Shown in pieces: positions 50,853-60,066 of a stretch of DNA of 64,000 bases. Both the position numbers and the translations under genes were made by a program. Position 1 is the first letter of the stretch. Each line of letters starts with the position of its first letter. Below the pieces are notes generated by a model. The model was given only the letters and a program-made list of their open reading frames with translations. It was not told where the DNA came from and did no database searches. Origin of the DNA: Pseudomonas sp. WJP1 (GTDB lineage Bacteria > Pseudomonadota > Gammaproteobacteria > Pseudomonadales > Pseudomonadaceae); NCBI RefSeq assembly GCF_028471945.1, contig NZ_CP110128.1, forward strand, positions 4,514,501 through 4,578,500, read 5' to 3'.

Positions 50853-52283
50853 TCAGGCTGTTGCCAGGCGCGCGGCCAACGCCTTGGCCTGACTGGCCAC
50901 GTCCGTCACGGCGGTGCTTTCCCACCACATCCCGCGCAACGGTGGGCCCATGGCAAACAGGCGGCTGGCAGCCTGGCCGTCGGCATCCAGCACCGCACCG
51001 TCGACCTCGGCCGCAATCCCCAGCGCCAGGTGTCCCGGGCGGATCAGCCCCCGCGCCAGCAATTGCCGGGGCAACGGTCGCGCCACCCGCCGCCAGTCGT
51101 ATTCGATACCGCTGGAGTTGATCAATGCCGCGCCACTGACGACAACCGTTTGCGTTTCACCTCGCCGGCGGATACGAATCCTCACTTCATTGCCCGAAGC
51201 AGGCTCCAGCCCTTTGAACGACGCCGCCTGAATGCGCAACCGCCCTTCCCCGTGCAGGCGTGCCACCAGTTCGGCGCTCAACGGCGGTGAGCGGTGATGA
51301 TGACTTTCCCACCACGGCCGTACATGGCGCACGAACTGTCGGCGCTGTACGTCGCTGGCCTGATTCCACAAGCGCCCGATGTGCGCCCGTACCGTGTCCA
51401 GCGGTGCCTGCCAGTCAATGCCTTGGGCGATGGCGTTGCGGCAATGCCGGCGCAATTCACGCACCAGCTGGCGTGGCGTGCGAATGCTCTGATCCTCGGC
51501 CAAAAAATCCACCCAGGCCGGGGGTTGGCGCCGCACATGGGGCAGCAGGCCGTGCCGGGAAAACACTTCGATCGGCCCGCGATGCCCGGCCTGTTCCAGC
51601 GACACCACGGCATCGACCATGGTCAGCCCCGAGCCGATGATCAACACCGTCGACTGCGGATCGAGCTGACGCATCGCCGCCACGTCCCACGGGTCAAGCG
51701 CCGCCGCGTTCAAGCCGCTGGATTCGGTCTGCGGCGTGCGCGCGGCCGGGAACATCCCCGTGGCGAGCACGGCAAAAGCACCCTGCAGTCGCTGGCCGTC
51801 GCTCAAGCTCAAACGCACCGACTGCGCATCGGTTTGCAGGTCAACCACCTCGGCTTGTATATGCTCGACCGTTGAGCCGTTCAACGCCCCCACGGCTTGC
51901 GCCTCGGCCAGGCGCTGCTGCACGTACAGGCCGAAAATCCCCCGGGGCGGGAACAGCTCGCTGATCGGTACATGCTGCTCATCCGACTCCGGCCAGCCGC
52001 CGGCCGCGATGTAGTCGGTCAGCCATTGGGTGAGGTCATCGGCGTTGTCCGGATCGACACTCATGCGCGCCGCGTTGCCGTTGAGCGTATGCCCCAGCTC
52101 CACGGCGCTGTAGGCCTCGCCACGCCCCAGCTCGGCGCGCGGTTCGATCACCAGCACCTGGCGCTTGCCCGGCAGGCGCAACAGTTGCGCCGCCAGCATC
52201 GCGCCGCTGAGGCCGCCGCCGATGATCAGGATGTCCGCGTGACGGATGACGTCGGTCGCCTGTCCGTTTTGGGTTTCACTCAT
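50853..52283 (-). CDS. FAD/NAD(P)-binding protein
   Basis: 476 residues. N-terminal dinucleotide fold with IIGGGLSGAM (about 20-30), then GHTLNGNAARMSVDPDN and a second fold with VLIIGSGLTMVDAVVSL (about 215). Belongs to the NAD_binding_9-type oxidoreductases. Last gene of the Liv-type operon, 14 bases after the ATPase gene; may oxidise or reduce the imported compound or a derivative. Substrate unknown. Confidence 0.82.
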   Translation of the reverse strand: MSETQNGQATDVIRHADILIIGGGLSGAMLAAQLLRLPGKRQVLVIEPRAELGRGEAYSAVELGHTLNGNAARMSVDPDNADDLTQWLTDYIAAGGWPESDEQHVPISELFPPRGIFGLYVQQRLAEAQAVGALNGSTVEHIQAEVVDLQTDAQSVRLSLSDGQRLQGAFAVLATGMFPAARTPQTESSGLNAAALDPWDVAAMRQLDPQSTVLIIGSGLTMVDAVVSLEQAGHRGPIEVFSRHGLLPHVRRQPPAWVDFLAEDQSIRTPRQLVRELRRHCRNAIAQGIDWQAPLDTVRAHIGRLWNQASDVQRRQFVRHVRPWWESHHHRSPPLSAELVARLHGEGRLRIQAASFKGLEPASGNEVRIRIRRRGETQTVVVSGAALINSSGIEYDWRRVARPLPRQLLARGLIRPGHLALGIAAEVDGAVLDADGQAASRLFAMGPPLRGMWWESTAVTDVASQAKALAARLATA

Positions 52284-52297
52284 GCCGTTCTCACTGC

Positions 52298-53065
52298 TCA
52301 GTGTTTACCTAGATAGAAGTCATGCAGATCGCCCCGGGCCAGCAACGCGCTGGCGCTGCCGGACAACACCACACGGCCGGTGTCGAGGACGTAGGCCGTG
52401 GAAGCGTACTTGAGCGCCACATTAATATTTTGCTCGGCAATCAGGAAGCTCACCTGTGCCTCGCGGTTGAGCTGGGCGACGATCTCGAAAATTTCCTGGA
52501 CGATAATAGGCGCCAAACCCATGGAAGGTTCATCGAGCAGTACCAAAGTAGGACGCGTCATCAACGCGCGGCCGATGGCGACCATCTGCTGCTCGCCTCC
52601 GGAGGTGAGCCCGGCCTGGGTTTTGCGCTTGGTTTTCAGGCGCGGGAACCAGGCATAGATGCGTTCCAGGTCCCGGGCCATGTCCTGGCGGCTCAAACCG
52701 CGGACGAAACCGCCACTGCGCAGGTTGTCTTCCACCGTCAGTTGCGCAAAGACGTGCCGGCCCTCCAGTACGTGAACCATCCCCTGGCGCACCCGCAGGC
52801 TCGGATCGACCCCTGCGGTATCGCGCCCCAGGAACTCGATGCTGCCGCGGCTGACCTCGGCCCGTTCGGCCCGCACCAGCCCGGAAATCGCCTTGAGCGT
52901 GGTGCTTTTTCCCGCGCCGTTGGCCCCGAGCAACGCGACGATGCCGCCCTTGGGCACCGTCAGCGACACGCCGGCCACGGCCAGGATCGCGCCGTCGTAG
53001 ATCACTTCGATGTCATTGACCCGCAACAGATCGCTCGCGGCAATGTCACTGGCGGCTTGGCTCAT
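52298..53065 (-). CDS. Liv-type ABC transporter ATP-binding protein (LivF-like)
   Basis: 255 residues. Walker A GANGAGKST near residue 39, signature LTSGGEQQM (variant of LSGGQ), Walker B LVLLDEPSMGL, His in AEQNINVALK area. LivF-like of the hydrophobic amino acid uptake family. Follows the binding-protein gene by 3 bases. Confidence 0.92.
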   Translation of the reverse strand: MSQAASDIAASDLLRVNDIEVIYDGAILAVAGVSLTVPKGGIVALLGANGAGKSTTLKAISGLVRAERAEVSRGSIEFLGRDTAGVDPSLRVRQGMVHVLEGRHVFAQLTVEDNLRSGGFVRGLSRQDMARDLERIYAWFPRLKTKRKTQAGLTSGGEQQMVAIGRALMTRPTLVLLDEPSMGLAPIIVQEIFEIVAQLNREAQVSFLIAEQNINVALKYASTAYVLDTGRVVLSGSASALLARGDLHDFYLGKH

Positions 53066-53068
53066 GGC

Positions 53069-54409
53069 TTATTCATCTCCGGTGCAGGTGCGCGGCGTCA
53101 GGCCTTTTTCCTTGGCGAACGCGGCGGATTTCTCGTCGATCAACGGCCGCAACAATGCACGGTCGGCGGCGATCCAGTCGCTGATCAGCGTCCAGTTGGC
53201 GCCGTCCCACTGCTGCACCCGCGCCGAACCGCCGCCCTCGTGATCCTTGCAGGACAGCTTGAGGTTCTGCATCAGGCCGAAGTAGCCCATGTCCTTGAGC
53301 CGCGCATCGTCGATGTTCAAATGCTCCAGGCCCCAGCGTCCTTCCTCACCGTTGAGCGGGCGCTTGCCGAATTTGCCCTGGGCGGTGCGAATCGCTTCCA
53401 CCGCCACGGCGGCATTCACCAGCCCGGAGTTGTAATAGACGCTGCCGAAATTCTTCAGGTCCTTGAGGTCGCTCTTGCCCTTGTCGAGGATGTATTGCTT
53501 GAGGCGCTTGTGGATCTCGAAATCACTGCCGGCCGGGTACGGCGTCAGCGCCAGATAGCCCTTGGCGGCTATACCTGCGGGCAATACGTCTTCGCTGGAA
53601 CTGGCCCAAATGTCGCCGACGATGTGGTCCACCGGGAAGCCAAAGCGCGCCGCAGTCTTGACCGCCACCGGGGTCGACACACCCCACGTACGCAGGAACA
53701 CCCAGTCCGGGTTCAGCTGGCGGATTTGACGCCATTGCGCCGATTGCTCGTTGCCCGGATCGGCCACCGGAATCTGGATGTTCTCGAAGCCGTACTTCTC
53801 GGCCAGCAGCTTCAGGGGACCCAGGGTTTCGCGGCCGTACGCCGAGTCGTGGTAGACCGTGGCGATCTTCTTGCCCTTGAGTTTGTCGAAGCCGCCTTCA
53901 CGCTGAGCGATGTAGTTGATCAGGCTGGAGGCCTCGCTGTAGAAGGTCAGCATCACCGGGAAGTTGTACGGAAACACCGTGCCGTCGGTGGCTTCGGTGC
54001 GGCCGTAGCCGAGGGTGATCAGCGGGATCTTGTCGACTTCCGCGCGTTCGCTCAGCGCATAGGCCGCGGGTGCGCCGTTGGGTGAATAGATCGCCACCGG
54101 CGCACCATCCAGGCCTTTCTTGAAGCGCTCGTAGCACTCGATGCCCTTCTCCGCCGTCCACTCGGTTTCGCATTCCTGCCAGACCAGTTTCACCCCGTTG
54201 ATCCCGCCCTCCACCTCGTTGATGTAGTTCAGGTAGTCGAGCATGCCGGCCCAGACTTGCACGCCGCTGGAGGCGTAGGCGCCGACCCGGTAAGTGGCCA
54301 GGGGGAAAAACTGCTGGTCCGCCGAGGCCTGGGCCAGCGGTACTGCGCTGCCGAAAACTGCCAGCGCCAACGCGGCGCCGAGCAGGGAACGTTTCAAGGA
54401 TGCACGCAT
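53069..54409 (-). CDS. Liv-type ABC substrate-binding protein
   Basis: 446 residues, larger than classic LivJ/LivK. Signal peptide cleaved near AQASAD. Type I binding protein: YASSGVQVWAGMLDYLNYIN, GINGVKLVWQECETEW, LGYGRTEATDGTVFPYNFPV, VYHDSAYGRETLG. Cys at 89-99 region (ECETEW, IECYERF) is unusual. The ligand is unknown; context points to an organic compound oxidised by the downstream flavoenzymes rather than leucine. Confidence 0.9.
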   Translation of the reverse strand: MRASLKRSLLGAALALAVFGSAVPLAQASADQQFFPLATYRVGAYASSGVQVWAGMLDYLNYINEVEGGINGVKLVWQECETEWTAEKGIECYERFKKGLDGAPVAIYSPNGAPAAYALSERAEVDKIPLITLGYGRTEATDGTVFPYNFPVMLTFYSEASSLINYIAQREGGFDKLKGKKIATVYHDSAYGRETLGPLKLLAEKYGFENIQIPVADPGNEQSAQWRQIRQLNPDWVFLRTWGVSTPVAVKTAARFGFPVDHIVGDIWASSSEDVLPAGIAAKGYLALTPYPAGSDFEIHKRLKQYILDKGKSDLKDLKNFGSVYYNSGLVNAAVAVEAIRTAQGKFGKRPLNGEEGRWGLEHLNIDDARLKDMGYFGLMQNLKLSCKDHEGGGSARVQQWDGANWTLISDWIAADRALLRPLIDEKSAAFAKEKGLTPRTCTGDE

Positions 54410-54435
54410 GTTGTCTCTCTGATAGGAGGAAGAAT

Positions 54436-55485
54436 TCAGAAGCGCAGCGGCCAGTGGCCCAGCCGTTCACGAAGATTGCCCAGCAGGCGGATCAAGCCTT
54501 CCGGTTCCTTGATCAGGAACAGGATGATCAGCACGCCGAAGATGATTTTTTGCAGGTTTTGCAGCTGCCCGGCATCCACCGCGCCACCGAGCAGGGCTTG
54601 GCCTGCGTGGCTGAGCAGGATCGGCAACAGGCTGATGAACGCCGCGCCGACGAAGTTGCCGGCGATGCTGCCCATGCCGCCGATAATGATGATGAACAGG
54701 ATCTGGAACGATCGATTGATATCGAAGCTGCTGGCACTGGCGGTACCCAGGTAGGCAAAGGCCCACAAGGCGCCGGCGATGCCCAGGTAGAACGAGCTGA
54801 CGGCGAATGCCAGGTGCTTGTAGCGCGCCACGGGAATGCCGATCACGGCAGCGGCGGTGTCCATGTCGCGGATCGCCATCCAGTTGCGGCCGATCTGGCT
54901 TTTCACCAGGTTTACCGCGACCCAGGTCAACAGCAGCACGGTGATCAGGGTCAGCCAATAGCGGCCCAGCGGTGTGTTCAGGTCATGGCCGAACAGCGCC
55001 AGTTTTGGCGCGGTAATGGTCCCGGACGAGCCGTAGTTGTAGAACCAGGGGAATTTGACGAACAACCACTCCAGGAAAAACTGCGCCGCCAGGGTGGTGA
55101 CCATCAGGTAAAAGCCCTTGATCCGCGAACTGGGCAGCCCGAAGACAAAGCCCACCACCGCGCTGATCAAGCCGCCGCCAAGCAACGCCACCGGCAGACC
55201 CAGTTCAGGCAAGCGCAACAGAAAGCCGTACGTGGCAAACGCCCCGACCGCCATGAACCCTGCCGCGCCGACCGAGGTCTGGCCGGTGTAGCCGGTGAGC
55301 AGGTTCAACCCGAGCCCGGCCAGGGACAGCACCAGGAACGGAATCAAAATGGCGTTCAGCCAATAGTCGTTACCGGTCAGTGGCACGACGACAAAGGCGA
55401 TCAGCAACAAGCCGACCAGACCAAACGGTACGCGGCGCTGGAGCATTACCGCCGGTGCGGTTTCGCGGGTAAGGGAAATCGACAT
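54436..55485 (-). CDS. Liv-type ABC permease (LivM-like)
   Basis: 349 residues, eight to nine membrane segments: GLVGLLLIAFVVVPLTGNDY, GLGLNLLTGYTGQTS, and the EAA-like region VKSQIGRNWMAIRDMDTAAA. ATG at 55485, 4 bases after the livH-like stop; the extended upstream frame overlaps livH and is not coding. Confidence 0.92.
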   Translation of the reverse strand: MSISLTRETAPAVMLQRRVPFGLVGLLLIAFVVVPLTGNDYWLNAILIPFLVLSLAGLGLNLLTGYTGQTSVGAAGFMAVGAFATYGFLLRLPELGLPVALLGGGLISAVVGFVFGLPSSRIKGFYLMVTTLAAQFFLEWLFVKFPWFYNYGSSGTITAPKLALFGHDLNTPLGRYWLTLITVLLLTWVAVNLVKSQIGRNWMAIRDMDTAAAVIGIPVARYKHLAFAVSSFYLGIAGALWAFAYLGTASASSFDINRSFQILFIIIIGGMGSIAGNFVGAAFISLLPILLSHAGQALLGGAVDAGQLQNLQKIIFGVLIILFLIKEPEGLIRLLGNLRERLGHWPLRF

Positions 55486-55489
55486 GGGT

Positions 55490-56371
55490 TCAGACTCGCT
55501 CGATGGCGCGCTCGCCGAACAGGCCGGCGGGACGGATGTAGAGGAAGGCAAGGGCCAGGACATAAGCGAACCACGGCGTGATGCCACCGCCGATCAGCGG
55601 GCCGATGTAGACCTCGGCGAGGTTCTCCGCCGCACCGACGATCAACCCGCCGACAATCGCCCCGCCAATCGAGGTGAAGCCGCCGATGATCAACACCGGC
55701 AACGCCTTGAGCACCACCAGCGACAGGGAAAACTGCACCCCTTGCCGCGCGCCCCAGAGCAACCCGGCCACCAGCCCGACCACCCCGGCCACGGCCCAGA
55801 CGATCTGCCAGATGCGGTTGAGGTTGATGCCGATGGACAGCGCGGCGGTGGTGTCATCCGCCACCGCCCGCAACGAGATGCCGATGCGGGTCTTGTTGAA
55901 CAGCAGTGCCAGCACCGTCACCAGCACGATGGCCGCAGCGGCGGCAATCAGGTCGAACTGGCTGACCATCATCGCGCCGATGAACAGCGGCACGTCGTCG
56001 ATGCCCAGGTCCAGCGCCCGCACTTGCGAGCCCATCAGGCCTTGCGCCAGGCCTTCGATGATGAAGGACAGGCCGAGGGTGGCCATGAACAGGGTGATCT
56101 GCGAGCGATTGACCAATGGCCGCAGCACCAGCCGTTCGATCAGCAGCGCGCCGATGATCATCACCAGCACCGTCAGCAGCAGCGCCAGTGCAAACGGCAC
56201 CCCCTGGTCGTGCAGGCTGACGAAGGTCAGCGCGGCAAACAGCAGCATCGCGCCCTGGGCGAAATTGAATACACCGCTGGCCTTGTAGATCAGCACGAAG
56301 CCGATGGCGACCAGCGAATACATGGTCCCGGCGAGCAAGCCGCCGAGCAGGGTTTCGAAGAAAAACGTCAT
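55490..56371 (-). CDS. Liv-type ABC permease (LivH-like)
   Basis: 293 residues, about eight membrane segments: FFFETLLGGLLAGTMYSLVA, GFVLIYKASGVFNFAQGAML and KTRIGISLRAVADDTTAALS (EAA loop). Start shares one base with the stop of the livG-like gene. Confidence 0.93.
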   Translation of the reverse strand: MTFFFETLLGGLLAGTMYSLVAIGFVLIYKASGVFNFAQGAMLLFAALTFVSLHDQGVPFALALLLTVLVMIIGALLIERLVLRPLVNRSQITLFMATLGLSFIIEGLAQGLMGSQVRALDLGIDDVPLFIGAMMVSQFDLIAAAAAIVLVTVLALLFNKTRIGISLRAVADDTTAALSIGINLNRIWQIVWAVAGVVGLVAGLLWGARQGVQFSLSLVVLKALPVLIIGGFTSIGGAIVGGLIVGAAENLAEVYIGPLIGGGITPWFAYVLALAFLYIRPAGLFGERAIERV

Positions 56372-57147
56372 CAGTGCACCACTCCCAGATACGCCGCGAT
56401 TACCTCGGGGTTGGCCTGCACCTGGGCAGGCGTGCCGTCGCCGACCTTGCGTCCGTAATCGAGCACCACCACATGGTCGGACAGGCCCATCACCACGCTC
56501 ATGTCATGCTCGATCAACACCACCGTGGTGCCGAGGTCGCGGTTGATGTGGGTGATGAACCGGGCCATTTCCTGTTTTTCCTCGGCATTCATCCCGGCCA
56601 TCGGCTCATCGAGCAGCAACAGGCTCGGGCCGGCGATCAGGGCGCGGCCCAGTTCGACGCGCTTTTGCAGGCCATAGGAGAGATTGCCCACCGGCACATC
56701 GCGCTGGGCTTGCAGCTCGAGGAATTCGAGAATGCCCTGGGCCTGCTGGCGAAAGGCTTGTGCTTCACGCCGGGCACGGGGAAAACCCAGTGCCTGTTCG
56801 ATGAAGCTGCTGCGCAGGTGCCGCGACAGGCCGGTGAGCAGGTTGTCGATCACGCTCATTTTCTTGAACAGCGCGTTGTTCTGGAACGTGCGGCCAATGC
56901 CCCGGCGCGCGGCGCTCAAGGGATCGATGCGTTTGAAGGACTGTTGCTCGAACACGATCGCACCTGCATCGAAGCGGTACACGCCGTTGAGCACATTGAG
57001 CAACGAACTCTTGCCTGCGCCGTTGGGGCCGATCAACGCGCAGATCTCGCCACGGCGCACCTCGAACGACAGTTCATTGATCGCCTTGACGCCTTTGAAG
57101 GACAGGGAAATATCGCTGACTTGCAGGATGGAATCGGTCGAGGTCAT
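56371..57147 (-). CDS. Liv-type ABC transporter ATP-binding protein (LivG-like)
   Basis: 258 residues. Walker A GPNGAGKSS near residue 39, signature LSYGLQKRVELGRAL (a LivG-type variant), Walker B LLLLDEPMAGM, and IEHDMSVVM. Overlaps the acyl-CoA-synthetase-like gene by 4 bases. Confidence 0.93.
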   Translation of the reverse strand: MTSTDSILQVSDISLSFKGVKAINELSFEVRRGEICALIGPNGAGKSSLLNVLNGVYRFDAGAIVFEQQSFKRIDPLSAARRGIGRTFQNNALFKKMSVIDNLLTGLSRHLRSSFIEQALGFPRARREAQAFRQQAQGILEFLELQAQRDVPVGNLSYGLQKRVELGRALIAGPSLLLLDEPMAGMNAEEKQEMARFITHINRDLGTTVVLIEHDMSVVMGLSDHVVVLDYGRKVGDGTPAQVQANPEVIAAYLGVVH

Positions 57148-58049
57148 GCGATGTTCCGTTTGAATTCGGTGAGCCAGGCAGGAGTGGGTTGTGCTTGCGC
57201 TGTGCGCGTGGCTTGCCAGATGAAGTGCAGGTTGTGAAAGCCCAGCAGGCGGCGAACGCGATTCTTGATCAGGCGTTGCAGGGGCTTTTGCGGTTGGGCG
57301 ATGGCCCAGTCACACAGGCGGCGGCGCCAGGTGCCCGGTGACGCGAGGCGGCTTTCGATTTCCGTGGCAAGCAGTTGCAGGCGCTCGGCGGAAAGCAGCA
57401 GGCCCGAAGGCGCCACTTCGCGGCGATCACGACTGGCGCTGCCAGGGCTTTCCGGGAAGGCCAGGGTTTGCCCGCCACCGAGCCATTGTTCGAACAACAC
57501 CGTCAGGCCATCGCGCCACTGGGTGCCCTCTTCACTCCACAACTGTTCGCCGGACAGCCCCAGGCGCAAGCGTTGCGGATGCTCTGTCGGGCCCAGCAGT
57601 TCGGCGAAGTCGAGCAGCGACTGGCCTTGGTCCTGCCACAGTTGCCGTGCCTGCCGGCCCTGCACAAAGGCGTGGGTAGGACCGCTGCGCCACAGGGCGT
57701 GGTGCAAGGCGGGAGCATCGAGGTTGTCGGCGATGGCCAGCAGCTCCCCGCCGATCTGTTGCGCGGCCAGGGCCAGCAGCAACAGGTTCGGTTCGAAGGC
57801 GCCACTGACGGCCAGGCGCGACGTTTCGCTGAAACCCTGCTGGCGCAAGCCATCGGCCAGGCGCTCGACATCGCGCAACACATCGATCCAGCGCCAGGCA
57901 AACCATTGCCCGTGACGCTTGTGGCGCAATGCCGGCTGCAATGGGCTGACTTGCGCCCAATGGCGCAACTGCTCCAGCGCCTTGGGCGCGCTGACCAGCC
58001 ATTCCCTGGTATCCGCAATCGGCGGACGCTTGAGTTCGTGCACGCTCAT
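57144..58049 (-). CDS. AMP-dependent synthetase N-terminal-like fragment
   Basis: 301 residues, where acyl-CoA synthetases have about 500-550. It matches the N-terminal subdomain only: PALRHKRHGQWFAWRWIDVL, DVERLADGLRQQGFSETSRL, NLLLLALAAQQIGGELLAIA. The ATP-binding P-loop (SSGTTGxPKG) and the C-terminal lid are not seen. The frame is intact and overlaps livG by 4 bases, so it is kept under selection rather than being a random remnant. It may not be a ligase; a binding or regulatory role is possible. Preceded by a REP pair. Confidence 0.7.
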   Translation of the reverse strand: MSVHELKRPPIADTREWLVSAPKALEQLRHWAQVSPLQPALRHKRHGQWFAWRWIDVLRDVERLADGLRQQGFSETSRLAVSGAFEPNLLLLALAAQQIGGELLAIADNLDAPALHHALWRSGPTHAFVQGRQARQLWQDQGQSLLDFAELLGPTEHPQRLRLGLSGEQLWSEEGTQWRDGLTVLFEQWLGGGQTLAFPESPGSASRDRREVAPSGLLLSAERLQLLATEIESRLASPGTWRRRLCDWAIAQPQKPLQRLIKNRVRRLLGFHNLHFIWQATRTAQAQPTPAWLTEFKRNIA

Positions 58050-58105
58050 GGGTTGACCTCCTGTTCATGGGCAACTGGCGACATTGATGTTGGATGTGCC
58101 GGCCT

Positions 58106-58199
58106 CATCGCGAGCAGGCTCACTCCTACAGGGGGTTTGCGGTGACCACAGAATTTGTGAGCGACACAACAACCTGTAGGAGCGAGCCTGCTCGCGATG
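58106..58199. repeat. REP pair inside the Liv-type operon
   Basis: Inverted CATCGCGAGCAGGCTCACTC and GAGCGAGCCTGCTCGCGATG units, between the monooxygenase and synthetase-like genes. May lower expression of downstream genes. Confidence 0.8.
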
Positions 58200-58203
58200 G
58201 CGT

Positions 58204-59610
58204 CTAGGCCGACACCACCTTCTTCTCCTGCTGCCGCAACGCCGCCAAATCGCGATACCCGCTGCCCGGATGAATCTGTGGCAATCGCGCCCCTTCCCCA
58301 AACAGCTTCTCGCGCAAGGTCCCCGGCGCGTATTCGGTCTTGTACACCCCGCGTTTCTGCAACTCAGGCACCAGCAGTTCTACGGCGTCGATGAAAGTCT
58401 CGTGGGTCAGCGCATAAGCCAGGTTGAAGCCATCCACATCCGTCTCCTCGACCCACTCCTGCAACAGGTCGGCGACAGTTTCCGGGCTGCCCACAAACAA
58501 CGGGCCAAAGCCACCGATGCCCACCCAGTCGGCCAGTTCATTCGGGGTCCAGACCTTGTTCGGATCCGCCGTGGAAAACGCCTCCACCGCCGATTGAATT
58601 GCGTTGGTGTGCACATGCTTGAGCGGTTCATCCGGTTTGAACTGGCTGAAGTCGATGCCGGTCCAGCCGGAAATCAGCGCCATCGCGCCTTCATAGCTGA
58701 CCCAGCTCTTGTATTCCTCGAACTTGGCCTTGGCCTTGGCGTCGGTCTCGCCGAGGATTACCGTCTGCAGGTTGAAAATCAGGATCTTCGACGGGTCACG
58801 CCCCGCCTGCGCCGCACGCCTGCGGATATCGGCCACGGTTTTCTTCAGCAGCACTTTCGACGGTGCGGCGACGAACACGCACTCGGCATGCTCGGCCGCG
58901 AACTGCTTGCCGCGACTCGACGCGCCGGCCTGATACAACACCGGGGTACGTTGCGGCGAGGGCTCGCAGAGATGAATCCCGGGCACCTGGAAGTGTTTGC
59001 CGACATGCTGGATCTCGTGGATTTTGCTCGGGTCACTGAAGATCCGTCGCTCGCGATCACGCAGGATGGCGCCCTCTTCCCAGCTGCCTTCCCACAGCTT
59101 GTAGCAAACCTCCAGGTACTCCTCGGCGAAGTCGTAGCGGGCGTCGTGTTCGGTCTGGGTTTTCTGCCCGAGGTTCTTCGCGCCGCTCTCCAGATAGGAG
59201 GTCACGATGTTCCAGCCGGCGCGGCCCTTGGTCAGGTGATCGAGGGTCGACAGGCGTCGGGCGAACGGGTACGGATGCTCGAACGACAGCGACGCGGTCA
59301 GGCCAAAGCCCAGGTGTTCGGTCACCAGCGCCATCGGCGGGATCAGTTGCAGCGGATCGTTGACCGGCACCTGGGCCGCCTGGCGGATCGCCGCATCGCC
59401 GTTGCCGTTGTAGACGTCATAGATGCCGAGTACATCAGCGATGAACAGCCCGTCAAACTTGCCGCGTTCGAGGATTTTCGCCAGGTCGGTCCAGTATTCC
59501 AGGTCCTTGTACTGCCACGAACGATCCCGCGGATGCGCCCACAACCCCGGCGACTGATGGCCGACGCAGTTCATGTCGAAAGCATTGAGACGAATTTCAC
59601 GGGCCATCAA
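58204..59610 (-). CDS. NtaA/SnaA/DszA-family flavin-dependent monooxygenase
   Basis: 468 residues of the luciferase superfamily branch that includes nitrilotriacetate, pristinamycin IIA and dibenzothiophene-sulfone monooxygenases. Seen: LNAFDMNCVGHQSPGLWAHP, FERGKFDGLF-like (LERGKFDGLFIADVLGIYD), GRAGWNIVTSYLESGAKNLG, YQAGASSRGKQFAAEHAECV, and GIGGFGPLFVGSPETVADLL. Uses FMNH2 and O2; a flavin reductase gene is not in the operon. Probably cleaves a C-S or C-N bond in the compound brought in by the Liv-type importer. Start overlaps the preceding gene. Confidence 0.9.
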   Translation of the reverse strand: MMAREIRLNAFDMNCVGHQSPGLWAHPRDRSWQYKDLEYWTDLAKILERGKFDGLFIADVLGIYDVYNGNGDAAIRQAAQVPVNDPLQLIPPMALVTEHLGFGLTASLSFEHPYPFARRLSTLDHLTKGRAGWNIVTSYLESGAKNLGQKTQTEHDARYDFAEEYLEVCYKLWEGSWEEGAILRDRERRIFSDPSKIHEIQHVGKHFQVPGIHLCEPSPQRTPVLYQAGASSRGKQFAAEHAECVFVAAPSKVLLKKTVADIRRRAAQAGRDPSKILIFNLQTVILGETDAKAKAKFEEYKSWVSYEGAMALISGWTGIDFSQFKPDEPLKHVHTNAIQSAVEAFSTADPNKVWTPNELADWVGIGGFGPLFVGSPETVADLLQEWVEETDVDGFNLAYALTHETFIDAVELLVPELQKRGVYKTEYAPGTLREKLFGEGARLPQIHPGSGYRDLAALRQQEKKVVSA

Positions 59611-60056
59611 ACGGCTCCCTTGGTTGATGTGTGCAAGCTGGGTGGGTGAATGCCGTTGAGGCGAAAGTTGCCGATGAGCTGGAGCTTGCCGCGCAGCGGG
59701 TCGTGGAGTGAACCGGGCAACGCGGTGCGCTGGCCCGTGAGTTCGAATTCGGCATTGCTGGCAGTGCTCAATGCCTCGGCGCTGGCCAGGCGGGATTCGG
59801 CGACGGCGATGCTGACTTCGATGTCGTCGGTGCCACTGGCGAGGAATTCTTCGGCGCGCTCCAGCAGCGCAGCGGCGACTTCGATGCGGATGTGCACATC
59901 GCCAAAACGGCTGATGACCAAGGGATCGTCAGCTACCTGAGTGTGCTGGCGGACGAAACCCAAGGTCGCATCGAACAAGCTGCGGGCGTTTTGCAGATCG
60001 TGCCGGCTGTTGGCCAAAGGTTGTTCAGCGGCGATTGGTTGGGTCAAGGCGTTCAT
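59607..60056 (-). CDS. Free-standing acyl-CoA-dehydrogenase C-terminal-like protein
   Basis: 149 residues that resemble the helical C-terminal part of SfnB-type dehydrogenases: RIEVAAALLERAEEFLASG, AVAESRLASAEALSTASNAE, and LHDPLRGKLQLIGNFRLNGI, which parallels LHDPARWKFHLIGNYLLNGV in the gene just upstream. The flavin and substrate domains are absent. It may arise by partial duplication of the neighbour. Overlaps the monooxygenase gene by 4 bases; 10 bases after the dehydrogenase gene. Confidence 0.75.
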   Translation of the reverse strand: MNALTQPIAAEQPLANSRHDLQNARSLFDATLGFVRQHTQVADDPLVISRFGDVHIRIEVAAALLERAEEFLASGTDDIEVSIAVAESRLASAEALSTASNAEFELTGQRTALPGSLHDPLRGKLQLIGNFRLNGIHPPSLHTSTKGAV

Positions 60057-60066
60057 GGTGGGCTCC

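Noticed and set aside
57144..58049. Calling the synthetase-like ORF a pseudogene
   Set aside because: The frame is uninterrupted and overlaps livG by 4 bases, so it is more likely a retained short protein.
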